Source of the DNA: Thereva unica
Lineage: Eukaryota > Arthropoda > Insecta > Diptera > Therevidae
DNA: 64,000 bases
Reading direction: 5' to 3'
Assembly (NCBI GenBank): GCA_949987705.1
Contig: OX465282.1
Span: 1,910,501 to 1,974,500, forward strand
In this document: piece after piece, positions 1 through 10,479 of the stretch
How positions within the stretch are numbered: the stretch's first letter is position 1
Layout of the letters: every line of letters starts with the position of its first letter
Program-made: the position numbers and the translations under genes
The notes under the pieces: model-generated
What the model was told of the DNA's origin: nothing
Database searches by the model: none
The model's input: the letters and a program-made list of their open reading frames with translations, nothing else

Positions 1-1718
1 TATCCTTTTTCAACATTCTCCTCAACAAGCGATTGATTATTCTTAACTGCCTTCAATAATATTTACTATAGGAGAAAAAGGAAAAAAGAAACATTTTATA
101 TTCCTCCTCTTCGTTTTAAATTAAAACCGCTTTTTTTATATATATGTATATATTTTACAAAACAGTTGAAAAGTAACCCAGCAGCCATTATCCCATACCC
201 AACACTGATTTCGCCACGGTATGGCATCATCAACCCCTTTTTCCAGCAAATGAATTCCTATTTGAAGCCCATCCATTTGGGGCTACCAGAGAATTTCATT
301 CCCTGACCGATTTTCGATTAAGATCGAAGAAGGAGCTTTCAACTTTGAACATTTCGTCATTTATCACGACCGCAAAACTCCAAGCTCCCAAACTCCAAGC
401 GAAAAACTCCTTTTGCTCCAATTTCAAGGAGCAAGGATCTCTCTCTCTTGCCATGCTGCCAAAGGCGGAAGTCTTCTTGGGGCAATGCGACAGAGTGGAG
501 GAGCGCTTCATGCTGCTGCTGGCCCAATATAGATATATGTATATATGTACTGGGGGCCCATACAGATACACCCTTAATGTCCCCGGTAATTCAAAAGTGG
601 GCGACGACTGTGAAAGTTGGTCGGGCGGCCCACCTACAGGGGAGATACCATGGGCATTGGCAGACCAATCAATTATGCTAAAAAGAAAGGAGAACAGCAA
701 AATTGAATTTCGCCTTTTGTTTGCGCCACAATGAACGATGTCTTAGGGCCTTTCTTTTGCGGATTTAGCTAATGATAGCGTCTAGAGCGTTATGCATTTT
801 ATTTCACCCCCAATACCCAAAATACACAAACAAACACCCCCACACACACACAAACATACTTACATTGAACGATGGTAACACTTTGCCTCATTTTGTTCAC
901 GAGAGTGAAAAAAATAGTGAAAAATAAGGACGAGACTTTATTCAAGATAGACATCGATATTCGCACACCAGTAAATATTTGCACTTATGCATGATGCTTA
1001 TACACACAACCACCACTGAAAGGACCTTCTTGCACTACACTCTATGTGAGAGAGAGAATGTCCTGAAAATGGGCGAGGAAAAATCGATCTAATACAGTGC
1101 TGCCCTCGACTTTGTTTCATTTAGGTGGCGGGAATCCGTTTAATGTTCCATGCAGCTAGTCTGTCTCGGTGGTGGGTCGGGGAGCATTTTCGGGGGGGGA
1201 TGCTTCTCTATTTTTTTGTACCATTTCTCAATTTACTGGCATTTTTTTTATAAATTCTTTTTTTTTGTTGAATTAAAATAAATTGTTCATCTGTTTGCGG
1301 TTTTCATTAGTAAATTGTGTTCGTATTAAGGATGCATGGAGGTGGCAATTTTTGGTTTTGTTTGTTTTGGACGATATGGATCAATGTTTGTGCATTATTC
1401 TTTAGATTAATGTGGATTCCAAACAACTAAGTTATGATGAAATTACAAACAACTACACCACCACCAGTCGTGTGCATGTAATTGTTAAGAAGGGTTTTTG
1501 CTAGCAAAAGCAAATCTTTATCCAATCCGACAGCTAAGTGACAATCAGGGTGGAAAAGTCCAGTAAAATCAAGTCTAAAAAAAGATCTCCAATTAACGTT
1601 TGGGATGTAAACGGGCTTTTAAAGATTTGACAGCTACGGTACGTCTGAGTAAAAATCATCGTAAACTCACACTTTTTTATGCTAAAGGGAGCAAAATTGG
1701 GGCTTTAAATAATAAAGG
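1..1718. other. Non-coding AT-rich DNA, no gene seen
   Basis: No frame reads like a known protein. Open frames between about 300 and 980 are short, overlap on both strands and show no domain. A CA run lies at 837-854. From 1100 to 1700 there are T-runs and nothing repetitive that I recognise. Confidence 0.6.
837..854. repeat. (CA)n microsatellite
   Basis: A short CA dinucleotide run, followed by CAAACATAC. Simple sequence only. Confidence 0.8.
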
Positions 1719-1990
1719 GTGCCAGTAAACATATTCAGTAGACCGGTTCTCGTTCGATTACGTAGGTCAAGCAGCATTGGATGTGGTTAGTACTTAGTTG
1801 GGGGACCACTTGGAAAAGTGGCACTCGCGTTTGAAATGGTCGATTACGAATACATTCATATCTGTAACAGAGGCGTGCATATCTCGGGTGGGAGCATTTT
1901 TAAATTTCTTGCCTTCTTTACGTGAAGAGTGCTGGCGATATTAACCTTTTGTCGAAAAGGTGTGGATGCATCGTCATTAAGATTCATTTC
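1719..1990 (+). repeat. 5S rRNA-derived retroposon, copy 1
   Basis: Positions 1743-1817 match the 3' two thirds of metazoan 5S rRNA: the GGTTCTCGTTCGATTACG segment, GTCAAGCAGCATTGG (box A region), GTTAGTACTTAG and GGGGGACCACTTGG (box C region). The first ~25 nt of 5S are replaced by GTGCCAGTAAACATATTCAG, which recurs as GTGCCATTAGCATACTCAAT in other copies. Downstream, from CACTCGCG to about 1990, the sequence resembles the tail of the copy at 15164. 5S-derived SINEs (SINE3 class) are known; this may be such an element, or the 5' end of the LINE that starts only ~200 bp downstream. It is not a normal 5S gene, because the 5' end is not 5S and the copies diverge. Confidence 0.75.
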
Positions 1991-2028
1991 TTTTAAAATG
2001 CGAATATCTTATTTCTTTATTCAGTACA

Positions 2029-4100
2029 TTGTCGGATGCCAATTTTTGGCCGAAAGGAGTTATTGTTCGTCGATTTAAGCTCACTCTGAAAAACGTGGTG
2101 GCTCTACCCCACCGGTCTTTCGAAAGGTGTTGTTGTAGCTGCTACAAACAAGGTTTTTGGCAACCTTACAAACACTGCCTAAAACTGTACAAGAAAGCCA
2201 CTGACCCAGCCAAGACGTCGCAGGGGTATTGGTAATCTATCGAGAGTCTAGGAGGCTCTGCCAGACTATGCAAGATCCTCTCCAAAGAACACTCCATTCT
2301 TTCCTTTATAAAAAATGTGAACGGATCTCGGACAAATTCGCAGACCGTTTATAGAGCTATTAATAAACATACACTTTCCCGGTTGCAAGGACGAAAATCA
2401 GGTCGAAGCATCAAGGAACGGACAGAGACACTCCTGGGAGGATATTTCCGATACTATTACAAAGGAAAAGGTTCTCTGAGCGATCAATAGCTTCTCTTCC
2501 TTCGAGGCATCCGGCCCGGATGGCATACTACCAGTCATTCTACAGAAAATACTGAGGTGGTAGTACCATGGCTTGTGGTCATGTTAAGGACCTGCTAGTT
2601 GCTCAGCTACGTCCCGAGGAGAAGGAGAAGAAGTCACGAATCCACGAAGGACTATAGGCCGATTATACTGACATCCTTCGTACTCAAGACACTAGAAAGG
2701 GTCATCGACTCCCACATCCTCCAATCGGTAGATGTGACTTTGCTAGTGCTAGATCCACCGAGACAGCTCTGTACGAGGTGGTGATAACTTTCGAAAATAC
2801 CCTGTATTACAAACAATATACTCTGGCAGCCTTCTTAGATATAGAAGGCGCCCTTAACAACGTACCTACTAAACCTATTCTAGAAGCTCTCATAGACCTA
2901 AACGTAGAAGCAGGTCTCAGGCATTGGCTAGCAGCTTTGTGGAGATCGCTAATAATCCAAGCTGATTTGGGAACCGAGACGGTATTGGCTACAAGGGGGC
3001 GTCATCTCCCCTTTACTTTGGTTAGTAACGATGAATAGCATACTACAAAAACTAGGAAAAATCGGAGTTAAAGTAAGCAGATGATCTAGTGATAATGGTG
3101 TCCGGAATGTTTCCAACAGTGATTAGTGAAATCGTGTAAGGATGCCTAAATAAAGATGGAAGCTGGACAGCAGGCTGCGGTCTGGCAAAACTGAGTTGAT
3201 GCTGTTCACAGGGAAAACGAAAATTCCCCGTTCAACCCCCCAGGTTGGAGGGACATAGTCTCATTTTATCCTTCAGAGTGAAATTTCTGGGTCTAATACT
3301 GGATCATAAACTCAACTGGAAGATTAACATCGAGGAAAGGGTAAAGAAAGTCTGTATAGCCTTCTACGACTGAAAAAAGATTTTTGGCAAAAAATTCAGT
3401 CTCAAGCCAAAGATGGTCCTGTGAGTGCACACAGCTGTGGTACCCCCAATTCTCACTTATGGATCGCTAGAATAGTGGCTAGCGCTTAGCGGGCCCTATA
3501 ATATCATAAAGGTGGGAAGGGTCCAGAGGACGGCAATGATAGGGGTAATAGGGGCCATGAGAGCATGCTCCACGAAAGCTCTCGACGTTATTTTGCACCT
3601 ACTCACCCCGACCTTCATATCAAACATCTAGCTTCGTGCAGGCCTTTAGATTGAGGGAATCCGGGCCCAAAATTTGCTACCTGAGGGTATGGTCGCTACA
3701 ACCCCAGATTACCTTCACCCTAGGTTGACCTTTAGGAAGGACTTCTCCGTGGAACTGCCCTCAAGAAGAGAGTGGAGATGTCCTGCGAAAGTTCAATAAA
3801 CGAATATTCGCTGATGGCTCCAAAACGTCAGATGGCTCCAAAACGTCTAGAGACCACTAACAGTTCACTGCCTTGGCACCTCCCGATTTCCAGACTGGAA
3901 GAGATGTTGAGCTTCCTAAATCCCACAGGACAGAAGGTATACGAGTGGATAGAAACGGCCCATCAAGCGCCAATTGGGCTTCCGGTCGCACTAGAGGCAG
4001 CCCTTCACCTACCTACCCATAGGAGCAGTCTGGACGATGTGTATAATGCATTTTTGACGATCTTTCACGACGCCATCCATTTCGGGATTTGTACCTACTA
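2029..4100 (+). pseudogene. Degenerate LINE ORF2 (R1/LOA/I-like, with RNase H)
   Basis: Reverse transcriptase and flanking regions of a non-LTR retrotransposon can be followed across several frames. Recognisable blocks in order are: the pre-RT linker (ARLCKILSKEHSILSF, ~2250-2310); SFEASGPDGILPVILQK (2497-2550); a KDYRPIILTSFVLKTLERVI block (2650-2710); TLAAFLDIEGALNNVPTK (2820-2875), containing the first catalytic Asp region; DDLVIMVSG (3075-3105); FLGLILDHKLNWK (3280-3320); VHTAVVPPILTYGSL (3425-3470); and FADGSKTSDGSKTS (3805-3848), the start of an RNase H domain. Many stops and frameshifts make it inactive. After the RNase H start the order is compressed: most of RNase H is missing and a C-terminal QAPIGLPVALEAALH block appears at ~3970-4010. 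The RNase H domain favours the R1/LOA/I group over jockey. The exact clade is not settled by eye. Confidence 0.85.
3813..3847 (+). repeat. 18-bp tandem duplication inside LINE RNase H
   Basis: GATGGCTCCAAAACGTC occurs twice in direct succession and duplicates the DGSKTS coding motif at the RNase H start without shifting frame. It is a local duplication in a dead element. Confidence 0.8.
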
Positions 4101-4109
4101 AACTTAATC

Positions 4110-6340
4110 ATCCGCCCTGGTTTTTAAGGGCTTATTGCTGTTGAAAAATGCCAAGAATAAAATACATCGAGAAGGGATGATGACTATACCAAATTTCTTT
4201 CCAAGGAATATATCGTGTCCGTTGATGCTGTTATTAATGTGCCTTTTGGTTCTTTCTGGATACCAAGCGCTATTCATCAAAATATCTTTGGCCATGGTGT
4301 GTCATCTGTCAGTTTATAGGAAAGTGTAAAATTGTTTGCCTCCTATTTTAGCTCTGTCTACAATCTTAATATCAATCACTGCCTCAATTCTCAAATGTAT
4401 AATTCTGGGATTCCCCAAGGAACCCACTTAGGGCCTCTTTTATTTATCTTATTTGTAAATTGTGTCATCTTTTTAAGCATGCTTCTGTCATCTTTTTTAG
4501 CATACTTCAATACTCCTTTAAGCGGACGATATGAAGATTTTTGCCTCCCATACGCTTTGATTCGGACTGACTTTTAGTTCAGGATGAACTTAATGTATTT
4601 CTTGAATGGTCTAACGGTATGGATCTGGAGTTAAGTAATTCTAAATGCAATGCATTTTCGTATTTTCGCTCAAAAGATTCTTTAATTTATTCTTACTCGC
4701 TCGATGGCAGTATATTTGTTCGCCCAACGGCTATTAGAGATCTTGGGATATAGTTTGCCGCAAGTTCGGCTCTTCAGTCCATATAAAAGTGGCCTGCAAT
4801 AAAACGAATCAATTGCTTGGGTTTTTATTAAAAAAAAAACGCTGTCGCTCTTAGAAACTCGTGGACACTAAAGACTTTTTCACTTCTTTGGCCAGAGCGA
4901 TTTTTGAATATTCATCCGTTGTGTGATCTCCATATAAGAAGGTGCATGAGGATAGATTTGAGGCTGTTCAGGGAAATTTGTGGATATATGGTCTAAGCAG
5001 GGCCGGCGCTTTGGTTTTCTTTTGCGCCCGGTGCACTATGCCATATTGCACCCCATAAGCTGTTCATTTTTGAACGCCGAGAAGGACAATGGAAAAGGAC
5101 ACCAACAGTCGTTGAATAGGAGAAATAATTATTAGAAAGTGCTTAAAATTTAAGATAGCACTATAATAATGCGTCAAACATAAAAAAAGATAGCATAGAA
5201 AATTTCACATGGGTCAAAATCCAACTAACACAAATCTGCTGAAAACATTGCAAAGAAGAGAATAAGAGAAGATGATGGGGTGGGCAGGGTGTGTGGTTGT
5301 TGTTGTTTTTGTTGCCCTTTTGCTAGTAAAAGAAAAGGACTTGCAGAAGGGAGAGTTAAGGCTAAAAAAAACAACAACAAGCTAAAGCATTCTAAAGTAA
5401 CAGTTCGTTGGAAAATTTGGTTCTTGTGAAAACCCATGCGACTCTTCCTAAAATCTCAAAAGGAATAGGTCACTATAGCCAATTTTTGTTGGTTGGCCCG
5501 TGTGAAACTGGCCATATTAATTTGTTAGACAGTAAAGGAATGAACAAAAAAGAGTAAGGAGGAATTTTGTTCTCCTCATCTTCTCGTTCATTTACTTCTT
5601 TTAACAATTCTTCGAACAGAATTTAAAAGTGTAACAATAGCTCCCTGGTGTTTATATCAATCACGGTAAACATAATACAGACCAATTGGAATAATTTGTT
5701 CTTTGTGGAAGTGGATATGGTGCTTTTTACAGAATTTTCCTGTACTCCAGCGTAGTGTAAATAACTGAAAGATTTTTCTGTTCCTTCACTTTTTGAGTTA
5801 AATCTCGAGTAACACTTCTTGAGTAACATTTTATGATTTAATTTTTTGCACCCCTAAGAATTTTTTTTTTTGTTTTCAAAGTTTATTTTATTTTTTTTAA
5901 TTTTAATTTCTGAAATTGCGTCCCGACAAATTGCGCCCGGTGCAAGTGCACCATTCGCACCTATGAAAGCCCCGCCCCTGGGTCTAGGCAAGTTCAACTG
6001 GCCATCGCAGGGACCAACTTACACACCTTCCAAGCTCAGTCCTCTTCTCTTTTCGCTCTGTTCAATATTTATGCCCCTGAGACGCGCCTTAGATCTAGAC
6101 CTTCGCTGTATGTGTACTGATGCATACAACCACATTTGGACAGAATGAGCCAGTCTCGAGAGCGGCATCGTGTTTCAACTTAGTCTGTCATCCCAGACAC
6201 CTCATAGCGAGCTAAGTTAGCATCAGTTGATATTCCAGTTTCAATTATTTCGATAATGGGCGTTTTAAATTCATACGTGTGGAAGCTCTGCAAAAGGAAA
6301 CTGAACCTCACGAATGCTGCAAAAATCAGAACAAAAATAT
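4110..6340 (+). pseudogene. Degenerate jockey-like LINE, split by a hAT element
   Basis: The left part (4110-4997) shows a pre-RT block (FASYFSSVYN, ~4335-4365) running directly into SGIPQGTHLGPLLFILFVN (4405-4460), then LNVFLEWSNGMDLELSNSKC (~4590-4650) and TAIRDLGI (~4730-4755). The right part (5991-6340), after the insertion, continues with SLFALFNIYAPETRLRSR (~6040-6105) and FGQNEPVSRAASCFN (~6137-6180), which fit the C-terminal end of jockey-clade proteins. The catalytic centre between FASYFSSVY and GIPQG is missing, so an internal deletion of most fingers/palm motifs preceded or followed the decay. Stops occur throughout. Removing 4998-5990 joins the two halves, which is the main argument that this is one element. 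Confidence 0.8.
4998..5990. mobile_element. Non-autonomous hAT transposon with 8-bp TSD
   Basis: Left terminus CAGGGCCGGCGCTTTGG; the right terminus, read on the minus strand, is CAGGGGCGGGGCTTTCATAG. These form imperfect terminal inverted repeats of hAT type (CAGGG start). Flanking 8-bp direct repeats are GGTCTAAG (4990-4997) and GGTCTAGG (5991-5998), 7 of 8 identical, as expected for hAT transposition. Subterminal GCGCCCGGTGCA boxes are present at both ends in inverted orientation (around 5028 and 5934). No transposase can be read in the ~990-bp interior, so it was mobilised in trans. It interrupts a jockey-like LINE. A shorter relative lies at 28046-28256. Confidence 0.8.
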
Positions 6341-8730
6341 TTAAAACGGAGCTGCACGGATACAATCGCCAGTATATATAACCACCGTCTTAAACCATCA
6401 GAGCCTCGGGAGCCTTGTCCTCGTATTGTATGCCTTTGACTTATTTCAACAACCAACAAATATTGACTATATGACAACTACCAGTACCGACTACACTTGG
6501 AGTAATCAAGACAAGGAGATATTTCGAGGCCTGTTCATCATTAAAACTTTTAGTTTGTTATTTTAATAAAATTGATTTACTTAATATTAGTTTTACCAGA
6601 AAAAAAATAGCTGAAATTTATTTTCGAATTTATTTCCAAACTTATTTTCCACAAATCAAATACATAGACTCAAAAACAAGCACGAACGAAGCATTAAGAC
6701 AGCTGATATAGCACAGTGTGCACCAACAACAACGTCTATCTTGCAATTTTCTCTATAAAAGTTCAACAACAGAACTATATTTTGTATAACTTCTCTCAAA
6801 AATAACTAATTTAATTTCGCCGAAAAACTTGGATTACAAATACAATGCACATAGCCATAGTGATTTACTTTCTTTATGCCAGTCTACTCCAGTCTACAAA
6901 ACTACAAAGCAAAGGAGAAGACAAACTAAAATACTTAAAACTTCTCCAGAATTATGCTATTTTATTTGAGATCCCAAAACAGAACAAAATTTCTCTCTCT
7001 CATTCATCTTAAGACTAACACTAACCAAAATAAATGCTATATTAAAAATCCCCTCCCTTATCCTGTAGCAGCAATTCTCGAAAACAATGGCAACGTATGG
7101 TTGCGCTGTCGTACTAAACAAAAAGTCTGCATCAACCAACAAAACCCTCTTGCAACTCTGTCCCTCACTCTCACTCTTCGTGTTTCTCGTTGTATTTCTG
7201 TATAATTCCGCTAGAGGTCTAGAGAAAAGTATGGGCTAAAAGACTTTCTGTAGATAACTTTCATTTCCGAATTTCATTTAACTGCGAAACTTTTCGTAAT
7301 TTATGAGCTTCGATTAAATGTAGTCAAAACACCGCAAAGGGTCCTTTCAGTAGTCAACTCGAAAAACGGTGAAGATATAGAGTCACCGTTTCCGGCTGGA
7401 ATCAATACCAGAGCACGTTTTAAGGGTTGTAGTATGGACTTAGCCCTGAACCCCACCCACTTACACCAACAACAACAGCAACAACAACAACAGCAAAAAA
7501 TCGTACAACCATTTGAACTTCACAACATAACGTTGGTTCACTTTTGTTCGTCCTTTTTTTCGTTTGTTTTTTGAATGTAAGCCGACACTCTTTCCCTGCA
7601 CATACTATATAGTCCATAGTTTTGCGGACTCCCTAAATAGGGTGGTTTAGCTTTCTACACTGTAACAGAATAAGGGTGTAGGTCCTGGCTGGCTCATGTT
7701 AAGTGCGATTTTTTTTGCTACCGTTATGGTATGTTGCGGTGTCATACTACGATGACTAGGAGGACCAAACAGGACGACTTCTCTCGTTCGGGAGTTTATG
7801 TTTTTACAACAACAGCAAAAAAACAGAATCCTTCCAAATTGGATGCCTTTTGGGCAAATAGATGAGTGTCCTGTGCCTCGCTTGGTTATAGCGTTTTATT
7901 AGTGCAGTTGCAGGCTACATACATACGAGTATATACAGCAGAGCATAACAGGATTAAACCATAGTTTCGCAAGGAAAAGAAGGACCTAGACCAAAACGAA
8001 AATTCACTTAAATTCTATGCACCATATAAAATTAACGTTTTTCTCTAGCCTTTTCCATACTTTTTTTCATGTTGCAAAACGTTTTTCAATCTCGTTACGT
8101 GATTTTAACAAGGATATGTACGTATTTTTGTATATGTATATGTATATGGCTGTGTAATTTCATGTACGAGAAAGAGATTAAAAAAAAGTTGCCAGTAAAT
8201 AGCTTGCAACGAAAACCATTTGAGGTAAAAAAAAATTTTTTTTGATTTGAATAACGAAGCAGAATGGCGAACGTGATGACGTGGGAAGCCATTGTCGGAA
8301 TTAAGTTACGTTTTTTTCCTTGTAATTTCGTTATTTGAGTTTTTTTGTTTCGCGAAATGGAAAAAAAGTTTGTTTGGTTTACGCAAACAAGTACAAGTAC
8401 AAGTTTCATTTACAAAGAATTTCTACTTTGAGTTGTTCGTCGAAATAATGATGGTAAGCTTTTTACAGTATTTTTTTTTTTTTTTAATTTAATTGTTTGG
8501 CATGTTCTAATTAAATGCATTTTTTCATGTGAAACTCATAAGCTTAGGAGACTATATGTATACTATCACTCAGTCTTCAAGTCATTTTCGTCATAGGTCC
8601 AATGTCTAGTAGTAAACTTGGCTTGCTTTTCAAAGGTAGACTAACTTAGCGATTAGGATTTTCAATGATAAACCAATAGGAGAAAAAAGCATAGGACAAC
8701 CAATAAAAAGGTGGATAAATGGTGTCGTTT
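6341..8730. other. Non-coding AT-rich DNA, no gene seen
   Basis: Contains a CAA/CAG-rich microsatellite at 7465-7494 and T-runs (8220-8245, 8470-8490). The open frames at 6954-7205 and 8095-8492 are low-complexity and lie on both strands; no domain is recognised. One TTCGTCCTT motif is at 7547-7555. Confidence 0.6.
7465..7494. repeat. (CAA)n/(CAG) microsatellite
   Basis: Imperfect CAA repeats with interspersed CAG triplets. Confidence 0.8.
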
Positions 8731-8828
8731 TACCTAGCGGTTCCCCAACTAAGTACTAAACACGTCCTATGCTGCTTGACCTACGCAATCCAACGAGAAT
8801 CGGTCTATTGAGTATGCTAATGGCACAG
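8731..8828 (-). repeat. 5S rRNA-derived retroposon, copy 2
   Basis: Read on the minus strand: GTGCCATTAGCATACTCAAT, then GATTCTCGTTGGATTGCG, GTCAAGCAGCATAGGACG, TTAGTACTTAGTTGGGG and ACCGCTAGG, colinear with copy 1. The internal Pol III promoter regions of 5S are recognisable. The sequence past the box C region differs from the other copies, so this one is truncated or has another tail. Confidence 0.75.
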
Positions 8829-9109
8829 TTTATGGCCACCAAGATGATTGCCCGTTTTCTTCATAATATGCAATTCCTTAGAGTTCCAATTTTGCTCCTT
8901 TGGGTTCGTCCAAAGGCCATAGGCGTTTAGGGGGAGAGGGTTGAGCCAAATCTCACCCAATCTCACGTGGGGAGAGGGGGGGTCTCGGCAAATATCACGT
9001 AATTATTATATTTTAAAGAAACATTGTAAAATTGCGAGAAAATTGGGTTAAATTAAGTAAAACATGTTTCCACACTAAAGACCTCCATTTACTTGGCCTG
9101 TCAGGTCAA

Positions 9110-9560
9110 GTCGGTCGGCACGACTAAGCTTGACCCAGTCTGACTGAGGGATGATACTTCAGGTATCCGCCTGACAGGCCGTGGCATGCAGGTGAAGTCA
9201 TGATTCCCTACAGACATACAGGCGAAGACGACAGCTTAGCATAGCGGGTTATTAATTCAAATAAAAAATGTTCATGGCCCCCGCGAACACGAGTGTGATG
9301 GGTTTCACGCCTAGCTCGCGCATTGCTTTCCGTTCCGAGTGGATACGGCGTGAATTCTTGCCGTCAATTCACGGCTCGAGAGTAGACGATCAGATTTTCA
9401 GGCCCGAACTGACGACAATGCGTTTTTTGTCAGTTTTCTTGAACTGCAGGCGCTATGAAGTTGGCGGCCGGTGAGTGTATGGTGATACTTGGCCTCAAGG
9501 CGAAAACTTTCAGGCCACGGTCTGCCGGCGACCTGCGTGTAAATTGGGGCCTTCAGATAA
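9110..9560. repeat. Dispersed repeat family X, copy 1
   Basis: Segments matching 46735-47010 in the same order and strand include CCGCCTGACAGGCC versus CCGCCTGACGGCC, TCATGATTCCC, ACAGGCGAAGACGACAGCTT versus ACAGGCGAAGAAGACAGTTT, TGATACTTGGCCTCAAGGCG versus TGATACTTGTCCTCAAGGCA, and TGCCGGCGACCTGCGTG versus TGCCGGCGGCCCGTGTG. The spacing between the two halves differs. No coding potential is recognised; it could be the untranslated 5' end of a LINE, since LINE coding remnants follow both copies. Confidence 0.7.
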
Positions 9561-9869
9561 GGGTAAATCCTACGCAAAAATGTTTACTCAATTGTTTAGC
9601 CTCCACCGGCTAAGAAAACGCGCGACTCGTCGAAAAGGCTCTTAGAATTTAGAACTACAAGAAAATGCACGCCGAATTTTAGCGTAATGACGTTTTGGTA
9701 GTTGTGTGTCCACTACAAGTGGAAAAGCGAGTGGAATAAATGAGGGCAAGGAGTCCGAATTATCAGTTATCTCAAATAAAATCTTGCTGGAGTGCAGGTG
9801 CCATGACAATTTGACACTGTGCCTACTTTTTTCAGGGTAAGAACGGGTGAGTCTTATTTTTACTAGGGG

Positions 9870-10350
9870 CAGACCCAACTATGTTACTATTAGTAGGGAG
9901 GAGATGCTAGACCTCATGCACACTAGCTGCCTACTCTCGAACACAATTTAAAACTGGTGTGTTCTGAACGAGGCCTCACAAAACTGAAGTATTGCCCCGC
10001 AAAACTTTATCGCTTCCCTTATAGCGATTGTTCCGCCTGGATCTTTACAGCGACGGGTTATACCTACCTTCCTGTGGTGTCTTGTTGTAGGTGAACTCCT
10101 AGAACTACTCGGTTACCAAATCATGTTTGCTCAAGCTTGCGGAGACGATGTCCGATGTACTGTTTCAATAGGATTACAATGTAAAGGCAAAGGCAACACA
10201 CAGTTGATTTCTTCTCCAGTAGTGCATCAGCATAAAACTGACGTATTTATCCTGACAAAACAGTTGTCAGGTACCATCCATTAGTAAATGAAAACGGCTT
10301 CGATTGGCGAAACTGGTCCTTGCAGTTAAAATTTTCGACCGGCCAAAATA
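9870..10350 (+). pseudogene. LINE reverse transcriptase fragment
   Basis: A short, shuffled-looking piece of non-LTR RT. FLWCLVVGELLELLGYQI (10071-10125) followed by GDDVRCTV (10143-10165) corresponds to the LLWxLVVDELL...YADDVVI region of R1/LOA-like elements. Upstream material (9880-10030) resembles the tail of the same domain (NWCVLNEASQN) and so lies out of the normal order. Frameshifted and inactive. Confidence 0.55.
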
Positions 10351-10479
10351 AGCGAAAACAAGGGTGGCACTAGATGCCCAACTTCACTAGAACTAGGACA
10401 TAGACAATCTTGTGGTCAGATTTCGCAGATCTGTGAACCTACAGCAGAATCTATGAATCCAAATGGGGCCTATAGCTAA

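Noticed and set aside
1719..1835. Functional 5S rRNA gene
   Set aside because: The first ~25 nt are not 5S, substitutions are scattered, and the copy shares a leader and tail with other dispersed copies.
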